Positions 24,540 to 34,346 of a DNA stretch of 64,000 nt are shown in pieces. Within the stretch, counting starts at the first letter, position 1; every line of letters begins with the position of its first letter. The notes under the pieces were generated by a model. The model made no database searches and was not told where the DNA came from. It worked only from the letters and a program-made list of their open reading frames with translations. Origin of the DNA: Larimichthys crocea (lineage: Eukaryota > Chordata > Actinopteri > Sciaenidae). The position numbers were made by a program, and so were the translations under genes. Location: positions 3,925,073 through 3,989,072 of the forward strand of contig NC_040032.1 of the NCBI RefSeq assembly GCF_000972845.2. Direction: 5' to 3'.

Positions 24540-26297
24540 CAGAGAACTTGTCCTGGTTCAGTTTTTGGGCATCTTGCAGCTCCTCATAACTTGTTTGCAG
24601 GAGTTTCTTTTGCTTGATTTCCCTCTCTAGGTCAGTCCTAAGCGTGTCAGCCTGCTGTCTGTCAGTTTCATATTGCAGGTTGACCTCATGGAGTGACACA
24701 GTCATCTTGTTCAGTTGTTTTTGTAGAGACTTGTTCTTCTCTCCTCCTGGAGTGCAGCGGTGGCTTCATCAAAGTCAATTTGCAGTTGTTTCTTCTGCAA
24801 GATCTCGTTATCAAGATCTCGCTGAAGGACAGCAGCCTGCTCTCTGTTTTTGAGAACATCATCTTCACACCTTGCAATGAGCAGTTGGTATGAAATGCAG
24901 AGCCGTTCCAGTTCCTCTTGGAGAAGCTCGTTTCTGTTCTTCTCCGCCTGGAGCTCATTGGTGAATGTCTGCTCATTGACGATGTGAGCCACTTGCAGCT
25001 CCACGTGGTCCGCTTCGGGTAAACCCTGTCCAGTAGTAGATGGTCTCCTTTCTGAGCAAGCTTCATCAAAATGAAAACTTGGCTCGTTTGAGTCAGCCTC
25101 AATAGCTTGAGGGTCTGACTTGTCATTCTTTTTATCTGACTTTGGTTCTGAGTCTAGATGATTCAAGGGTGAAAAGGTCATGCACTGAAGTGCCTCATAT
25201 GGATATGAGCTGGTGTCCATGCTTTTTTTCAGGTGATACATTGCCAGAAACAGGTTATTTAAACAGTAATTCGGAGTAAGTCTCGTTTCAGGATTCGGAT
25301 CAAGAGTCGACATGAGGAGGCTTAGGAATGCCATCCTATCGCGATACTCAATGTCACTTTTTTTAGCTGGGTATGTCTTTACTGCATCCTGCAAATCCTC
25401 AACGAAGTCCAAAAACGTGAACATTATTTGGGTTTGGATGCCTGTCACCTGTGTGAACTCTTCTGGTGACCTCAGCCTAAAGCCTGGATTGTAGGGGTCC
25501 TCATTCAGGCTGAAATATGCCCAGCTGTATAATCCAGCGCTCAACAAGTCGTCTTCAGGCTGACCCAGCAGGTGAACCATAGATCTAATCAAATTATATG
25601 AACATTCTCTAGGGAAAAGCTCCCTACCAAAATATAAGAATGCCATAATGCATCCCACTCCCCACATATCAACTGCTTCCGTCAGGGGGAGGCCTAAGGT
25701 CACCTCTGGAGCCCGAAATGAAGAAGGCTGCATGATTGTTCCGATGCGCACTTCGCTCACCCGTCTGGCCAAACCAAAGTCAATCAGTTTGATTTTAAAT
25801 GGCTGATCATTTTGGTTGACCAGCATTATATTGTCAGGCTTTAAATCCGTATGGATGATACCAATACTCTTTAAAGCATCAAATGCTACCATGAGCTGAT
25901 GGGTTACAGGACGAATTTCATTAAGATTTAAGGGAATCCACCTTCTCTCTTCCATGAGGTCCCAAAGGCTCCTGTCCAGCATTTCAAAGGCCAGACAGGA
26001 GAGGTTATTGAACATGAAATCCTCCATGAAATTGACAATGTTGTTTTTGTCTGGATCAAGAGTCCTGATCGCTTTTAGCATGTGTATCTCCTTTCGAATG
26101 ACTTCTGGGACATTTCCATCGTCTTTGTGGATCTTAACTGCCACGTGACTGCCTGTTGTTAAATTGATACATTTGCCGACTTTTCCAAACGATCCCTCAC
26201 CACTGAAGTCTAAAACCTGATAGCATGTGGTGCTGCTGTACAGTACATCATGCTTCTGAACTTCATATGGGGTGGCTGGTGTGTACTTTGTGCAACA
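23913..26297 (-). CDS. HIPK-like protein kinase with long coiled-coil and basic C-terminus; two frame breaks, 5' exon not found
   Basis: Numbered from the codon at 26297, after a likely splice acceptor. Seen: glycine loop GEGSFGKV (33-40), AVKI lysine (55), helix-C glutamate (70), catalytic loop HTDLKPDN (149-156), DFG (173-175), RAPE (195-198) and DMWGVG (210-215), with the kinase domain ending near 355. A polar linker follows to about 440, then coiled coil, then a C-terminus rich in Arg/Lys/Trp. HIPK and DYRK kinases carry H-A/C-D rather than HRD, and the stretch after APE (LGLP...EA.DMW) matches HIPKs, so the family call is firm. All catalytic residues are present. The tyrosines expected just before RAPE in HIPKs are Ser and Phe here. 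Frame breaks near 24741 and 24541 interrupt the coiled coil; unrepaired, translation stops at TGA 24713-24711, after the kinase domain. Stop is TAA at 23915-23913. No in-frame ATG precedes the glycine loop. Substrate is unknown. It may be a young pseudogene or a gene with sequence errors. Confidence 0.85.
24541..24741 (-). other. Out-of-frame middle coiled-coil unit of the kinase locus
   Basis: Between the two breaks only a shifted frame is open, and it encodes a coiled-coil unit starting EKNK and containing QYETD...TDLEREIKQKKLLQ. The first break sits in a GGAGGAGAGAAGAAC run and looks like a GA slippage (+2). The second lies at TTCTCTGTTGATTCTGG and looks like +1. Together they sum to three, so the upstream and downstream frames agree. 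The unit resembles the units on both sides, which argues that it was once translated and is not an intron. Exact indel positions are inferred. Confidence 0.7.
24711..26144 (-). other. Longest uninterrupted frame of the kinase locus (kinase domain, linker, first coiled-coil unit)
   Basis: This is the stretch that stays open from the conserved HVAVKI position to the premature TGA. Its first codon is GTG (valine of the VAIK-type motif), not a start: the same frame continues upstream for 51 more codons and contains the glycine-rich loop. The first in-frame ATG lies 21 codons further in, inside helix C, and would delete the ATP-binding loop. The true N-terminus must therefore be upstream of 26297. 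Confidence 0.85.
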
Positions 26298-26299
26298 CT
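26298..26299 (-). promoter_or_regulatory. Probable splice acceptor of the kinase exon
   Basis: The reading frame is closed by TGA at 26303-26301, one codon before AG at 26299-26298. The preceding minus-strand sequence is T-rich but the tract is modest. A CA/TG microsatellite lies directly upstream (26324-26354). The exact site is inferred from where the frame closes. Confidence 0.45.
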
Positions 26300-26318
26300 T
26301 TCAAATCAAAACATTCCA

Positions 26319-26323
<5 letters not shown>

Positions 26324-26354
<31 letters not shown>
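26324..26354. repeat. (TG)n microsatellite
   Basis: Fifteen TG units, in the probable intron immediately upstream (minus sense) of the kinase exon. Confidence 0.97.
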
Positions 26355-26357
<3 letters not shown>

Positions 26358-27925
26358 CATGGAACCAAGAATGGTCACAGCTATTATGAATTCACACTTT
26401 TTGGGCTGTTTTCTATTTCCATATAATCTCATATAACTATTCAACAGCCTGTCTGTATACCTCATATGTTCTTGCACAGTTGAGTGATTCAGAGAATGTG
26501 TGATGGCATCAAATCACTTTGCAACAAGTAATACATTTAAATCAGTCCTCACCTATTTCCGGGCCTGTGTGTTATTCATAGCAGCTACCATTTTAGGTCT
26601 GTTTTGGAGCTTTTTTTTTTTTTTTTTTTAGATGTATTGAGGGTGTTTAGATGGATGTACTTGTTTGAGCAGTCATGGAAAAAGACATTGTGTTCCTGAA
26701 TAAATGTAACATTACAGCATGATCTCCATTTGGAGTCCAAATTACTTAGGGAGCTGTGCATCACAGCAGTGCCACTAAAAACTGCATGATGAAATGAATA
26801 TTGTGCTTTGAATGAGAACTGTAGATGCATCCCAGAGTTCCTGGTGCAGCCCAGCAACAAACTACCCATATTCATTGTGCCCTTGATTTTTTGAGGACAG
26901 AATTAGCTCAGTGTCAACACAACAGAGTTACTTTGGCTTTTATAATCACCCCAGATCCAAACGGGAGCTAATTTCACCACCATTACGAGGATATCAGTAA
27001 ACCCCTGCTGTTCACTCACTCATTGCTTTGGACAAATGTCAGCTGATTGCCTTCAAAACACCATGCATATGAGTATATCTGTTGCAATCATCATGTGCAC
27101 AACATGCAAATAGTATTAATTCAGCTCGTCTAACACAACTTGTGAGACAAGACTAACAGACAGAAGTGTCTCACATAAAGTGTGCGACTATAACTGGTGA
27201 AAATAAGCTGGAAACTGTCCTTTGTGTCGCGCTAAAAGCAGCATTAAAATGACAGTCTAATGAATCAAAATGTAGACCGTGGACAAGGCTTTTAAAATAA
27301 TCACAGTGATAGAACAGAACCATGGAAACTGATTATGAGTGCTGAGTGCATCTTGGTTGGTTGGCTTTCCACTCCCTTTCTCCAATCTTTGAACTCTCTT
27401 TCACACCATTTACACTTTACAAACATGGCCAAAGACCCCATAAGACCCCATTCTTTATACTACTTAATCAAAGCAGTCTTTATAAGTTCACTGTGAATGA
27501 ACTTTTAGCTGATAAGTGCCCAAAGAAAGAGAACAAAAATGCAAGATCATCATGACCAGTATACAAATAATGTTGCTTTCAAAAAGGTCATGAAATGTGC
27601 TATAAATATCATTACAGAAATTGAGAAACTTACTCATGAGGTACACAATGTGCTGTGACCTTTTTTTTTTTTTTTACCAATTTGTGTTCTGGAATTGAAA
27701 TAAAATCATTTTACAGTGAAACTCTCTGGGCTTGTAGCAAATATCACTCTATGAAGCAACATTGCATAGACAGCTCTGTCTCACTTCTCATTAGTGTCAC
27801 GACCCGGCTCTAAGGCCATGACAGAAACAACGTGAGACAAAGTTAAAATAATTTATTGTTTAATCACTCAAAAACACAAATTAGGTGTGTTTACTTCAAG
27901 ATACATGTAATATTAAAACTACTTG
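26355..27925. other. No gene recognised; possible 5' region of the kinase locus
   Basis: If the kinase has an upstream exon it should lie here or further right. I found no convincing short coding exon with a donor. Includes a T run at 26611-26629 and another near 27659-27675. Confidence 0.45.
26611..26629. repeat. Poly-T tract, 19 bp
   Basis: Uninterrupted T run. Confidence 0.95.
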
Positions 27926-28115
27926 ACAAGTACTGTGACCTCATAGCAAAAGGGTTCCCGGTTCAAATCCCCTATCCATGTCTGTGTGGGTTTTCTCCAA
28001 GTACTCCAGCTTTCATAGTCCAAAGACATGCAGCTCTAAATAGGTATGAATGTGAGCATGGCTGGTTGTTTGTGTGTGTGTCAGCCCTGCAATGAACTTT
28101 TCCAGGGGTGTACTC
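27926..28115 (-). mobile_element. Non-LTR retrotransposon tail, opposite orientation
   Basis: Reads GTTCCCGGTTCAAATCCC, GTCTGTGTGGGTTTTCTCC, AGTACTCCAGCTTTC, AGTCCAAAGACATGCAG, ATGAATGTGAGCATGG and CCCTGCAATGAAC. These are the complements, in reverse order, of the landmarks in the copies at 19585 and 53731. The GGTTCAAATCC stretch resembles a Pol III B box but belongs to this element. Confidence 0.75.
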
Positions 28116-28137
28116 CAATGGGCAATGATAAGGAAGA

Positions 28138-28172
28138 TTTATTTATTTATTCATTTATTTATTGATTCATTT
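28138..28172. repeat. (ATTT)n-like low-complexity tract
   Basis: Imperfect TTTA units following the retrotransposon tail. Confidence 0.75.
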
Positions 28173-28889
28173 TGGGAATATGAAGTTATCCATAATTTAT
28201 TAGGAAGTGATTTAGATAGTCACTTCAGACACATAAATTGCTGAGCTACAGAACAGTTCAGAGCTACAGGACTCCATTAGAGTTCTTGAAATAAAGTTTT
28301 CAAATCTTGTCTTAGATGCAGAGTAAAAGGGTTATCTCATCAGGGATGCACATATTGTGTCTTCCTCACGCACACACATAACTCCATAGACAAAAAAGAG
28401 GAATTTATACTGATGAGATAATAAATCCATTAATTTGTTCTTTTGTTCTTATCACTAAACTTGAAGTTACAATGCAAACTGTTCTACTCTTTTTTGTTGT
28501 TGTTAAGAACAGGACAGTGGGACTTGTCAGGAACTATTTAGTTTTACTCTGAAGTGTTCACTGTTATGATAGTGTTACCCTTTGGGTTTATTGTTTCATT
28601 TATTAATAATAATTCATCATGTGCCGGAGAGTGGATGTCAATGCAGACATTGTGTTTTCCCTTAAGCTACTGAAATATTTGTATTAAATTTAAGATCATG
28701 TAGAGTAAGCCATATGCAGAGATCTGGGAACCAAGGAGGACTTCTTCATCTCATCACTTCAGGGCAGTCACGCCAAGTCAAATTTGCATTGCTTTAACAG
28801 AACCTAGTCTGTAGAAGTAGCAACGACCCTAGCAAGGTTATTTAACGCACTTACAATGAGGAGCACAAGGCATAACCTGCAGCTGCTGG
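28173..28889. other. No gene recognised
   Basis: AT-rich, no supported feature. Confidence 0.5.
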
Positions 28890-29075
28890 TGGTGAAGTTG
28901 ATCGTCCATTAATTGCAAGGCTGCTAGTTCATTCCCCAGCTCCTCCTGCTTACTTGTTGAAGTATCCTTGAGACACCCAACCCACTGAATCTGTTCCAGT
29001 GGCAAGGCCATGGCATTGTGCTTTGACCAGTAAGGTAGAAAAGCAGCATATAAGTACAGTCTGTTTCACAATTTA
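28890..29075 (+). mobile_element. Retrotransposon tail / dispersed fish repeat
   Basis: Has TAGTTCATTCCCCAGCTCCTCC, then TTGTTGAAGTATCCTTGAGACAC, a spacer, and the terminal AGAAAAGCAGCATATAAGTACAGTC. The latter is a decayed form of the AAAGCGCTATATAAATACAGTC end common in fish. Same family as 18319-18470, opposite strand. Confidence 0.65.
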
Positions 29076-30189
29076 CTTAGATGATATCTATGTCTAATTT
29101 GTTGCTTTTAGTGGAAGGGACACGGATGTTGTTAACTGCCATAGCTGAGGGATTTATTTATAATCTGTGACCAATGACAGCATGAATTCATTTGCTACAG
29201 CAAAATCTTATCTACTATTGGGGCCTAATAACTCAGGATGTTGGGATAGTGATGTACTGTTGTACAACATATAATCACTTTTAGTTTAAGTATGCACTAA
29301 CCACAGGGGTGTGTAATGGATTATATGTAATGCACATGAGTAAAAAAACATTTTCACAGTATGAGCTGTTCTTATTTTATTTTTTATAAACTTTACCTCT
29401 CTTTACTCAAACATTTTCTCTTTTTTTGAGTCAGTAATCTACTTTTTACTTCACTACATTTACCGTTCATTAGCCTGCTCCCTCCTCACTCTGATGCTTG
29501 TGTGTGGTAGCTACCTCGCTGAACTGTGGTGGTGGTGTTGCTGCTACCCTGGCCCTGCCACAGCCAAATATTTCACAATAAAAGCTAATTGTTAAGAAAT
29601 GAATGTACCCTGGACACAGGGGTGCTAGAGGGCTTTTTTTTAAAGTAAATATAGCTCAGTATCTCACACGAGCATGAGCACTGTGAGTTTCATCAGTGCA
29701 CACATATTTTTTTTCTGTTTTGTTTTTCATGAGAGAGAGAGAAATTGTACTTACTTTACTTACTTACTTTAGTATAGATTTTCAGCTCTAACAACCACAA
29801 CAACTCAACAGCTACTAATATTATTATGAATACAGCCCATTCTACTGCTGCCACTGCTATAAAGGAAGACGACTCTTATAAATAAGCATTATGATTTGTT
29901 TCTTTTCCACATACCGCACCTTCCCCATTGTGAACACCTTTGAGATAGCGATGCAGAACCATTTTAGATTTTAGACTCTTGCTGAGTCTCACCAGAACCC
30001 CTGTAATTCACCCGCTGTGGTTACATGGAAATGGATGATGCAACCTTCTATTTCCACTATAGAGCCTCCTCAACATGAATCGGGCTAGCGTCCAGGCCCT
30101 CCAGGTGGGCAACAAGATCAGTAGGATCAGAGAAAAGAAAAGAGAGATCAGGGAAAGGGGCCTTAAATTCCCTGCTCTAGCAGAGTAAT
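29076..30189. other. No gene recognised
   Basis: AT-rich, including a TACTT-repeated patch near 29750-29772. No exon or known element. Confidence 0.5.
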
Positions 30190-30310
30190 TGACATGGAGC
30201 TGATAGCACCAGTAATCCATATGGATTACAAACTAGAATCTCTCACCATGGGAAGACAGAAGAAGCCAGAGGAATTAAATATGTCCAACGTTGTATGTGG
30301 AGAAGGCAGA
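30190..30310 (+). repeat. Diverged local duplication, left copy
   Basis: TGACATGGAGCTGATAGCACC... through CATATGGATTACAAA, CACCATGGGAAGACAGAAGA and CAACGTTGTATGTGGAGA. The same landmarks recur at 30419-30545 in the same order. Confidence 0.65.
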
Positions 30311-30375
30311 AAAGATCGCATTAAAAGGTACATAAGTGATGCATTAAAAATCAGAAAAAGTTACATTGTAATGGT

Positions 30376-30395
30376 GGCATGGCATGGCATGGCAT
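30376..30395. repeat. (GGCAT)4 tandem repeat
   Basis: Four exact 5-bp units between the two copies of the local duplication. Confidence 0.95.
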
Positions 30396-30418
30396 AAATC
30401 AACACATAATCTAGGAAA

Positions 30419-30545
30419 CTGACATGAAGCTGTTGCAGTCATCCTACAAGTGATGGGTAATACACATGGATTACAAAGTGTAATATTTCGCCATGAGTAG
30501 ACAAAAGAATTCAGTACATATCAAGCTCTGTATGTGGAGAATGGT
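30419..30545 (+). repeat. Diverged local duplication, right copy
   Basis: TGACATGAAGCTGTTGCAGTC..., ACACATGGATTACAAA, CGCCATGAGTAGACAAAAGA and AGCTCTGTATGTGGAGA, about 229 bp downstream of the left copy. An AAAAGGTACA motif also follows both copies. Confidence 0.65.
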
Positions 30546-32568
30546 TTTGCAGCACCTAACTGTTTGAGCTGTGCAAAAGGTACACATCTTTGTTTCATTT
30601 TTGTTGTTGTTGTTGTTATTTTTTGGAGACAAAATAAAAATCTGCCTTTTTTCCAGCATATCTCCCAGGCAGCATGATGCAACCTTGCATCAATTCCTTG
30701 CTCTCTTACCATTTTGTCTTAATCGTGTCATGACTCAGGCCATTTTATCATCTCTAATCTGAAAGAGTCTCTAACTTCAACTGTTGACATGATTATCCTT
30801 GATGTATTCTACGTTTGACAATAGCTATTGCATATATCTACCTGTACATTATATGTATATATATTCTCATTTCAGCAAAGTTGTCAGCAAAGTCTTTTAG
30901 TATAAGAGTCCTTCAAGCTCCCAAGAACTAGAAGAACAACCTATTGCCTGGAGATGAGTCTACCTTAGGATGTGCTGTCACTTACAATATGACAATGGCA
31001 TGTTTGATGCTGCTGCCTCAGCTTTGTCACTCTGATGGATCTGGGGTCTTTAGAGACAGACGGCTAGCACTCCCCATTCAACCCACAGTGAGTTTACACC
31101 ATAAAGAAGAAGAAGAATAAAGTGAACTCACAGTAAGCCAAAAACTGTCTCTGCCACAATGATGTGCTGTTTTGTGCTTCATGATGATAATTAAGAAACC
31201 ACTGTGGACTACAGCAACTGTCAATAGACTTGCCAGGTGAAGCGCCATTTTGCTAGTTTTGACAGGAAGTCTATCTATCTTTATTCTGGTTCATATGCAG
31301 TGTGTTAATTATGTCAGTATATTCATGAGCCACTATAAAAACAATGCCATAATTTTAACAATGTCATAATGTGCATAATGTGCGACACTGTTTATGATCC
31401 TGCAGTATGATCTCTTTTGATTTATGCACTTTATGTAGGAGGCTAATAGTTGCTGTTGTTTAAGGACTTTTGTGCTCAATGTAGATCAGGTGTGTGGGTG
31501 TGCTGATATGCATTGCAATACATTTCATTCATATAGCATCTACCTATCTGTCTGAAATTGGTTAGAGGTGACATTTACATATTAATGTCTAAAAACAACT
31601 ACACCTATATTATACTTGTTGTTGAGTTGCATACTTACTTAAATGGTCTTCGTTGGTTAAACATTAAATACTATCAGATGTCTGTGAAGATGATTTCTGC
31701 CCAAGTCACGTCAGATATGATATGGTGGTTGTTTAGCAATGAAGACAATGACTCTCATGGTCTCAGGTTACTACACAACTGCATCTATTGTTATTGATTT
31801 GATGTAAGAGAGCCTTAGTGGCAGAAATTACATATGGTGTGTTTTAGAATTCTGTGCCCGATTAACTGTTGATAATCCATAAAGGCTATGAAAGGTTCTA
31901 GGCGCCGAGAGTCAAAAGTTAGAAATAAGGAGGCCGATCTTTATATTGATGAGGTAGCTGAATTTAGTAAAATATTGCAAAATAGTTTTATTTTTTACTT
32001 CTATCACAAATAAACTGTTGACACAACTTTGTGATTGTGAGTTTGGATAAAATCAAACATACTACCGTTTAATCTCCATTCATAAATCTATCCAGTAGAA
32101 TGGGTTGTTGTGTTTTTTGTCTGTACTACAAGACAGCCAATGTTTCAAAATGTCCGGATAACAGCTATCTGGGCCAAGACTGCACCAATCATTAGTTACA
32201 GTATGATTAGTAACTTGAGATTAGCAAATGTGTTCTGAGATTGCATTTGTGTACCACCTCCTTTGCTCTCCATATGGACTATGCATGCAGCCAAAGTCTG
32301 CTCAAACATGATTGGTCAAAGCTACAAATGGAAATCAGAATGTTTCCTATGCCAGTATCTTATCCCTTGTCTACAGATTATGCGTTCTTATGCAGATATC
32401 TGTAACTAGAGATTAGTGTGATATAGACTATATAATATTGTTTCACATAAATTAATGTTTTTTGTGGATGGTCATGTTTGAAGACTGGTCTTGTTTAAAG
32501 AGTAAATCACATACTTCTCCAAAGGCCTCATTTTTTCACTATGCCTTTGCAATTCTTGCATTACGAAG
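30546..32568. other. No gene recognised
   Basis: AT-rich, with a GTT-repeat patch near 30601-30617. Confidence 0.5.
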
Positions 32569-32868
32569 ATGACAAGAGAACAACGAGTCAAGTCTTTTGG
32601 CATTTATTTGCCATTGCCTGGCAGCAACTTTCTCAGAATTTACCACATAACTTCCCATGTCATAACCACAAGCTCACAAGTTCCATCTGAAGGCAGCATT
32701 GGACTTGTCATGCTCAGGTTCCCACGCCATTATCTCAAACCACCTCTGAAGATCTGTGGTTACCCTCCAAAGACAGGCAGAGCATCAAAACAAGAACAAC
32801 GAAAGGTCTCTAGAATGGCCTTCAAGGGCCAGAAGGAGATGATTGTGAAACAAGGCATTGTGGATTAG
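32569..32868 (+). CDS. Hypothetical open frame, 99 codons, unsupported
   Basis: Starts with ATG and ends with TAG. The second half of the predicted peptide is basic (many Lys, Arg and Gln). I recognise no domain, signal peptide or membrane segment. No promoter, splice framing or conserved neighbour supports it. It is listed because it is among the longer ATG-initiated frames in a gene-poor region, but chance is the more likely explanation. Confidence 0.12.
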   Translation: MTREQRVKSFGIYLPLPGSNFLRIYHITSHVITTSSQVPSEGSIGLVMLRFPRHYLKPPLKICGYPPKTGRASKQEQRKVSRMAFKGQKEMIVKQGIVD

Positions 32869-33344
32869 TAGCACATAGCCTTGAAAAAGTGTGTCTGGCA
32901 AGTTAATTATCTGTATTCTCCACCTCGCAATCAATCAAGTTATATAAATTATAACAATGGTGTTGCTAGCCAGAGGGCAGTGGATTCTTGTGGTGTTTGT
33001 TGTTCTCGCTCTGTTACCACTTCAAATGCAATCAGCTTCCCACCTGTGAGCTCAAAGTCTCATTGACCAGTTTGAAGATGAGTGGTCTAATCCCGAGCAA
33101 AATGTGTCAATATAAGAGGAGTCTTAAAGCAATCCTTAGCTTTTCCTCGATCAGAGTTTACTGGTCAATAGGAGGTGTACATGCCATGACGAGTTCAATG
33201 AATTATTAGATACTTGAAATGAAAAATGAAAACATTTTTACTTTTGAAGCACTATTATTACTTCAAGATTACTTCAGTATACAATTGACTGTGTTTTCTT
33301 TTCCAATGAGATCATCCAAGCCATGCAATACATATTAATTCAAC
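32869..33344. other. No gene recognised
   Basis: No supported feature. Confidence 0.5.
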
Positions 33345-33551
33345 ACTAGACTTATGTACATCTAAAACAAGTAAATGTTTCAGTGACAGTAGCTTAAAAC
33401 ATTTCTGGGACACATTTCTGTGTCCCAGAAATGAGATTCTTGAGTGATTGGCTGAGTAGCTAATCAAGGAGAGCTGTTCCTGATTGTGTTTCTTGCATTG
33501 TCAATAACTGTATTGAGATTAACTTTTAGTTTATTATTATATAAGTCTAGT
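33345..33551. mobile_element. MITE-like segment with 11-bp terminal inverted repeats (tentative)
   Basis: ACTAGACTTAT at 33345-33355 and its exact complement ATAAGTCTAGT at 33541-33551 bracket 207 bp of non-coding DNA that also holds a perfect hairpin. No clear target-site duplication and no coding capacity. It may be a small non-autonomous DNA transposon. Confidence 0.4.
33400..33433. repeat. Perfect hairpin, 15-bp arms, 4-base loop
   Basis: CATTTCTGGGACACA at 33400-33414 and TGTGTCCCAGAAATG at 33419-33433, separated by TTTC. Perfect complementarity. Confidence 0.95.
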
Positions 33552-33830
33552 ATGTGTCATCAATGTGAGAAGAATACATTATGGTTGTTTTACATACAAC
33601 TTTAGTCAATGATCCTTTTTCACATCAGGTCATGCAATGGCAACCCCAGAGAGCACACCTATCTGTTATTACAGTATTACCCATTGCTAGCTCCACTGGT
33701 CCAGTCCAGCGGGCACGATAACAAAGAGGCAGTCAATAGAAAGATGGCATGATTGGCTACACTGTATACTGTGTATTTATATGCGCCATTGCACATTGGC
33801 AGTAACTATCACAGAGGTCTTTAAGCAGAA

Positions 33831-33862
33831 CATGACAACCAAGTCAAGACTTGGTTGTCATG
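33831..33862. repeat. Perfect hairpin, 15-bp arms, 2-base spacer
   Basis: CATGACAACCAAGTC at 33831-33845 and GACTTGGTTGTCATG at 33848-33862, separated by AA. A near-perfect palindrome just upstream of the GATA microsatellite. Confidence 0.95.
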
Positions 33863-33914
33863 ACTAATGAATGCACGTTCAGCATACTTGAGTCCTAGGT
33901 TTATTTTGTTTTCC

Positions 33915-33958
<44 letters not shown>
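33915..33958. repeat. (GATA)n microsatellite
   Basis: Eleven tandem tetranucleotide units. Confidence 0.97.
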
Positions 33959-34290
33959 TGATTATTGGCTACTCTTGTATCTTTGGGATATATAAGGAGG
34001 GGTAAGGGGAGAATTAGGATTGGAGTAGCATATACCCTGTGGTACGATTACCTTCTGAATGAAAATGGCCCATTTAAATTCTGCCTGTTTGAAAGGCTGG
34101 TCAGTCAGAAGTTAAGCAGTAACATGCTGGCACCTTCCCTTTGGTGTAGTTTGATGGTCACAGTTCAGAATAGTAAACTCTCTCCTGTGGGTGGTGGGAA
34201 TGCCCAAGAAAAACATTAGGTTCAAGGCTTGCACTTTATCATATGGTTGTAAGTAGTCTTTCTCAAAATGAGCTATGGAACTAATATATG

Positions 34291-34294
<4 letters not shown>

Positions 34295-34344
<50 letters not shown>
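34295..34344. repeat. (TG)n microsatellite, 50 bp
   Basis: Twenty-five uninterrupted TG units. Confidence 0.97.

Positions 34345-34346
<2 letters not shown>

Noticed and set aside
26142..26144. GTG as a start codon for the kinase frame
   Set aside because: It is the valine of the conserved VAVKI motif; the frame continues upstream through the glycine-rich loop.
27955..27975. tRNA-like B box (GGTTCAAATCC)
   Set aside because: No cloverleaf or A box at the right distance; it is part of the inverted retrotransposon tail.
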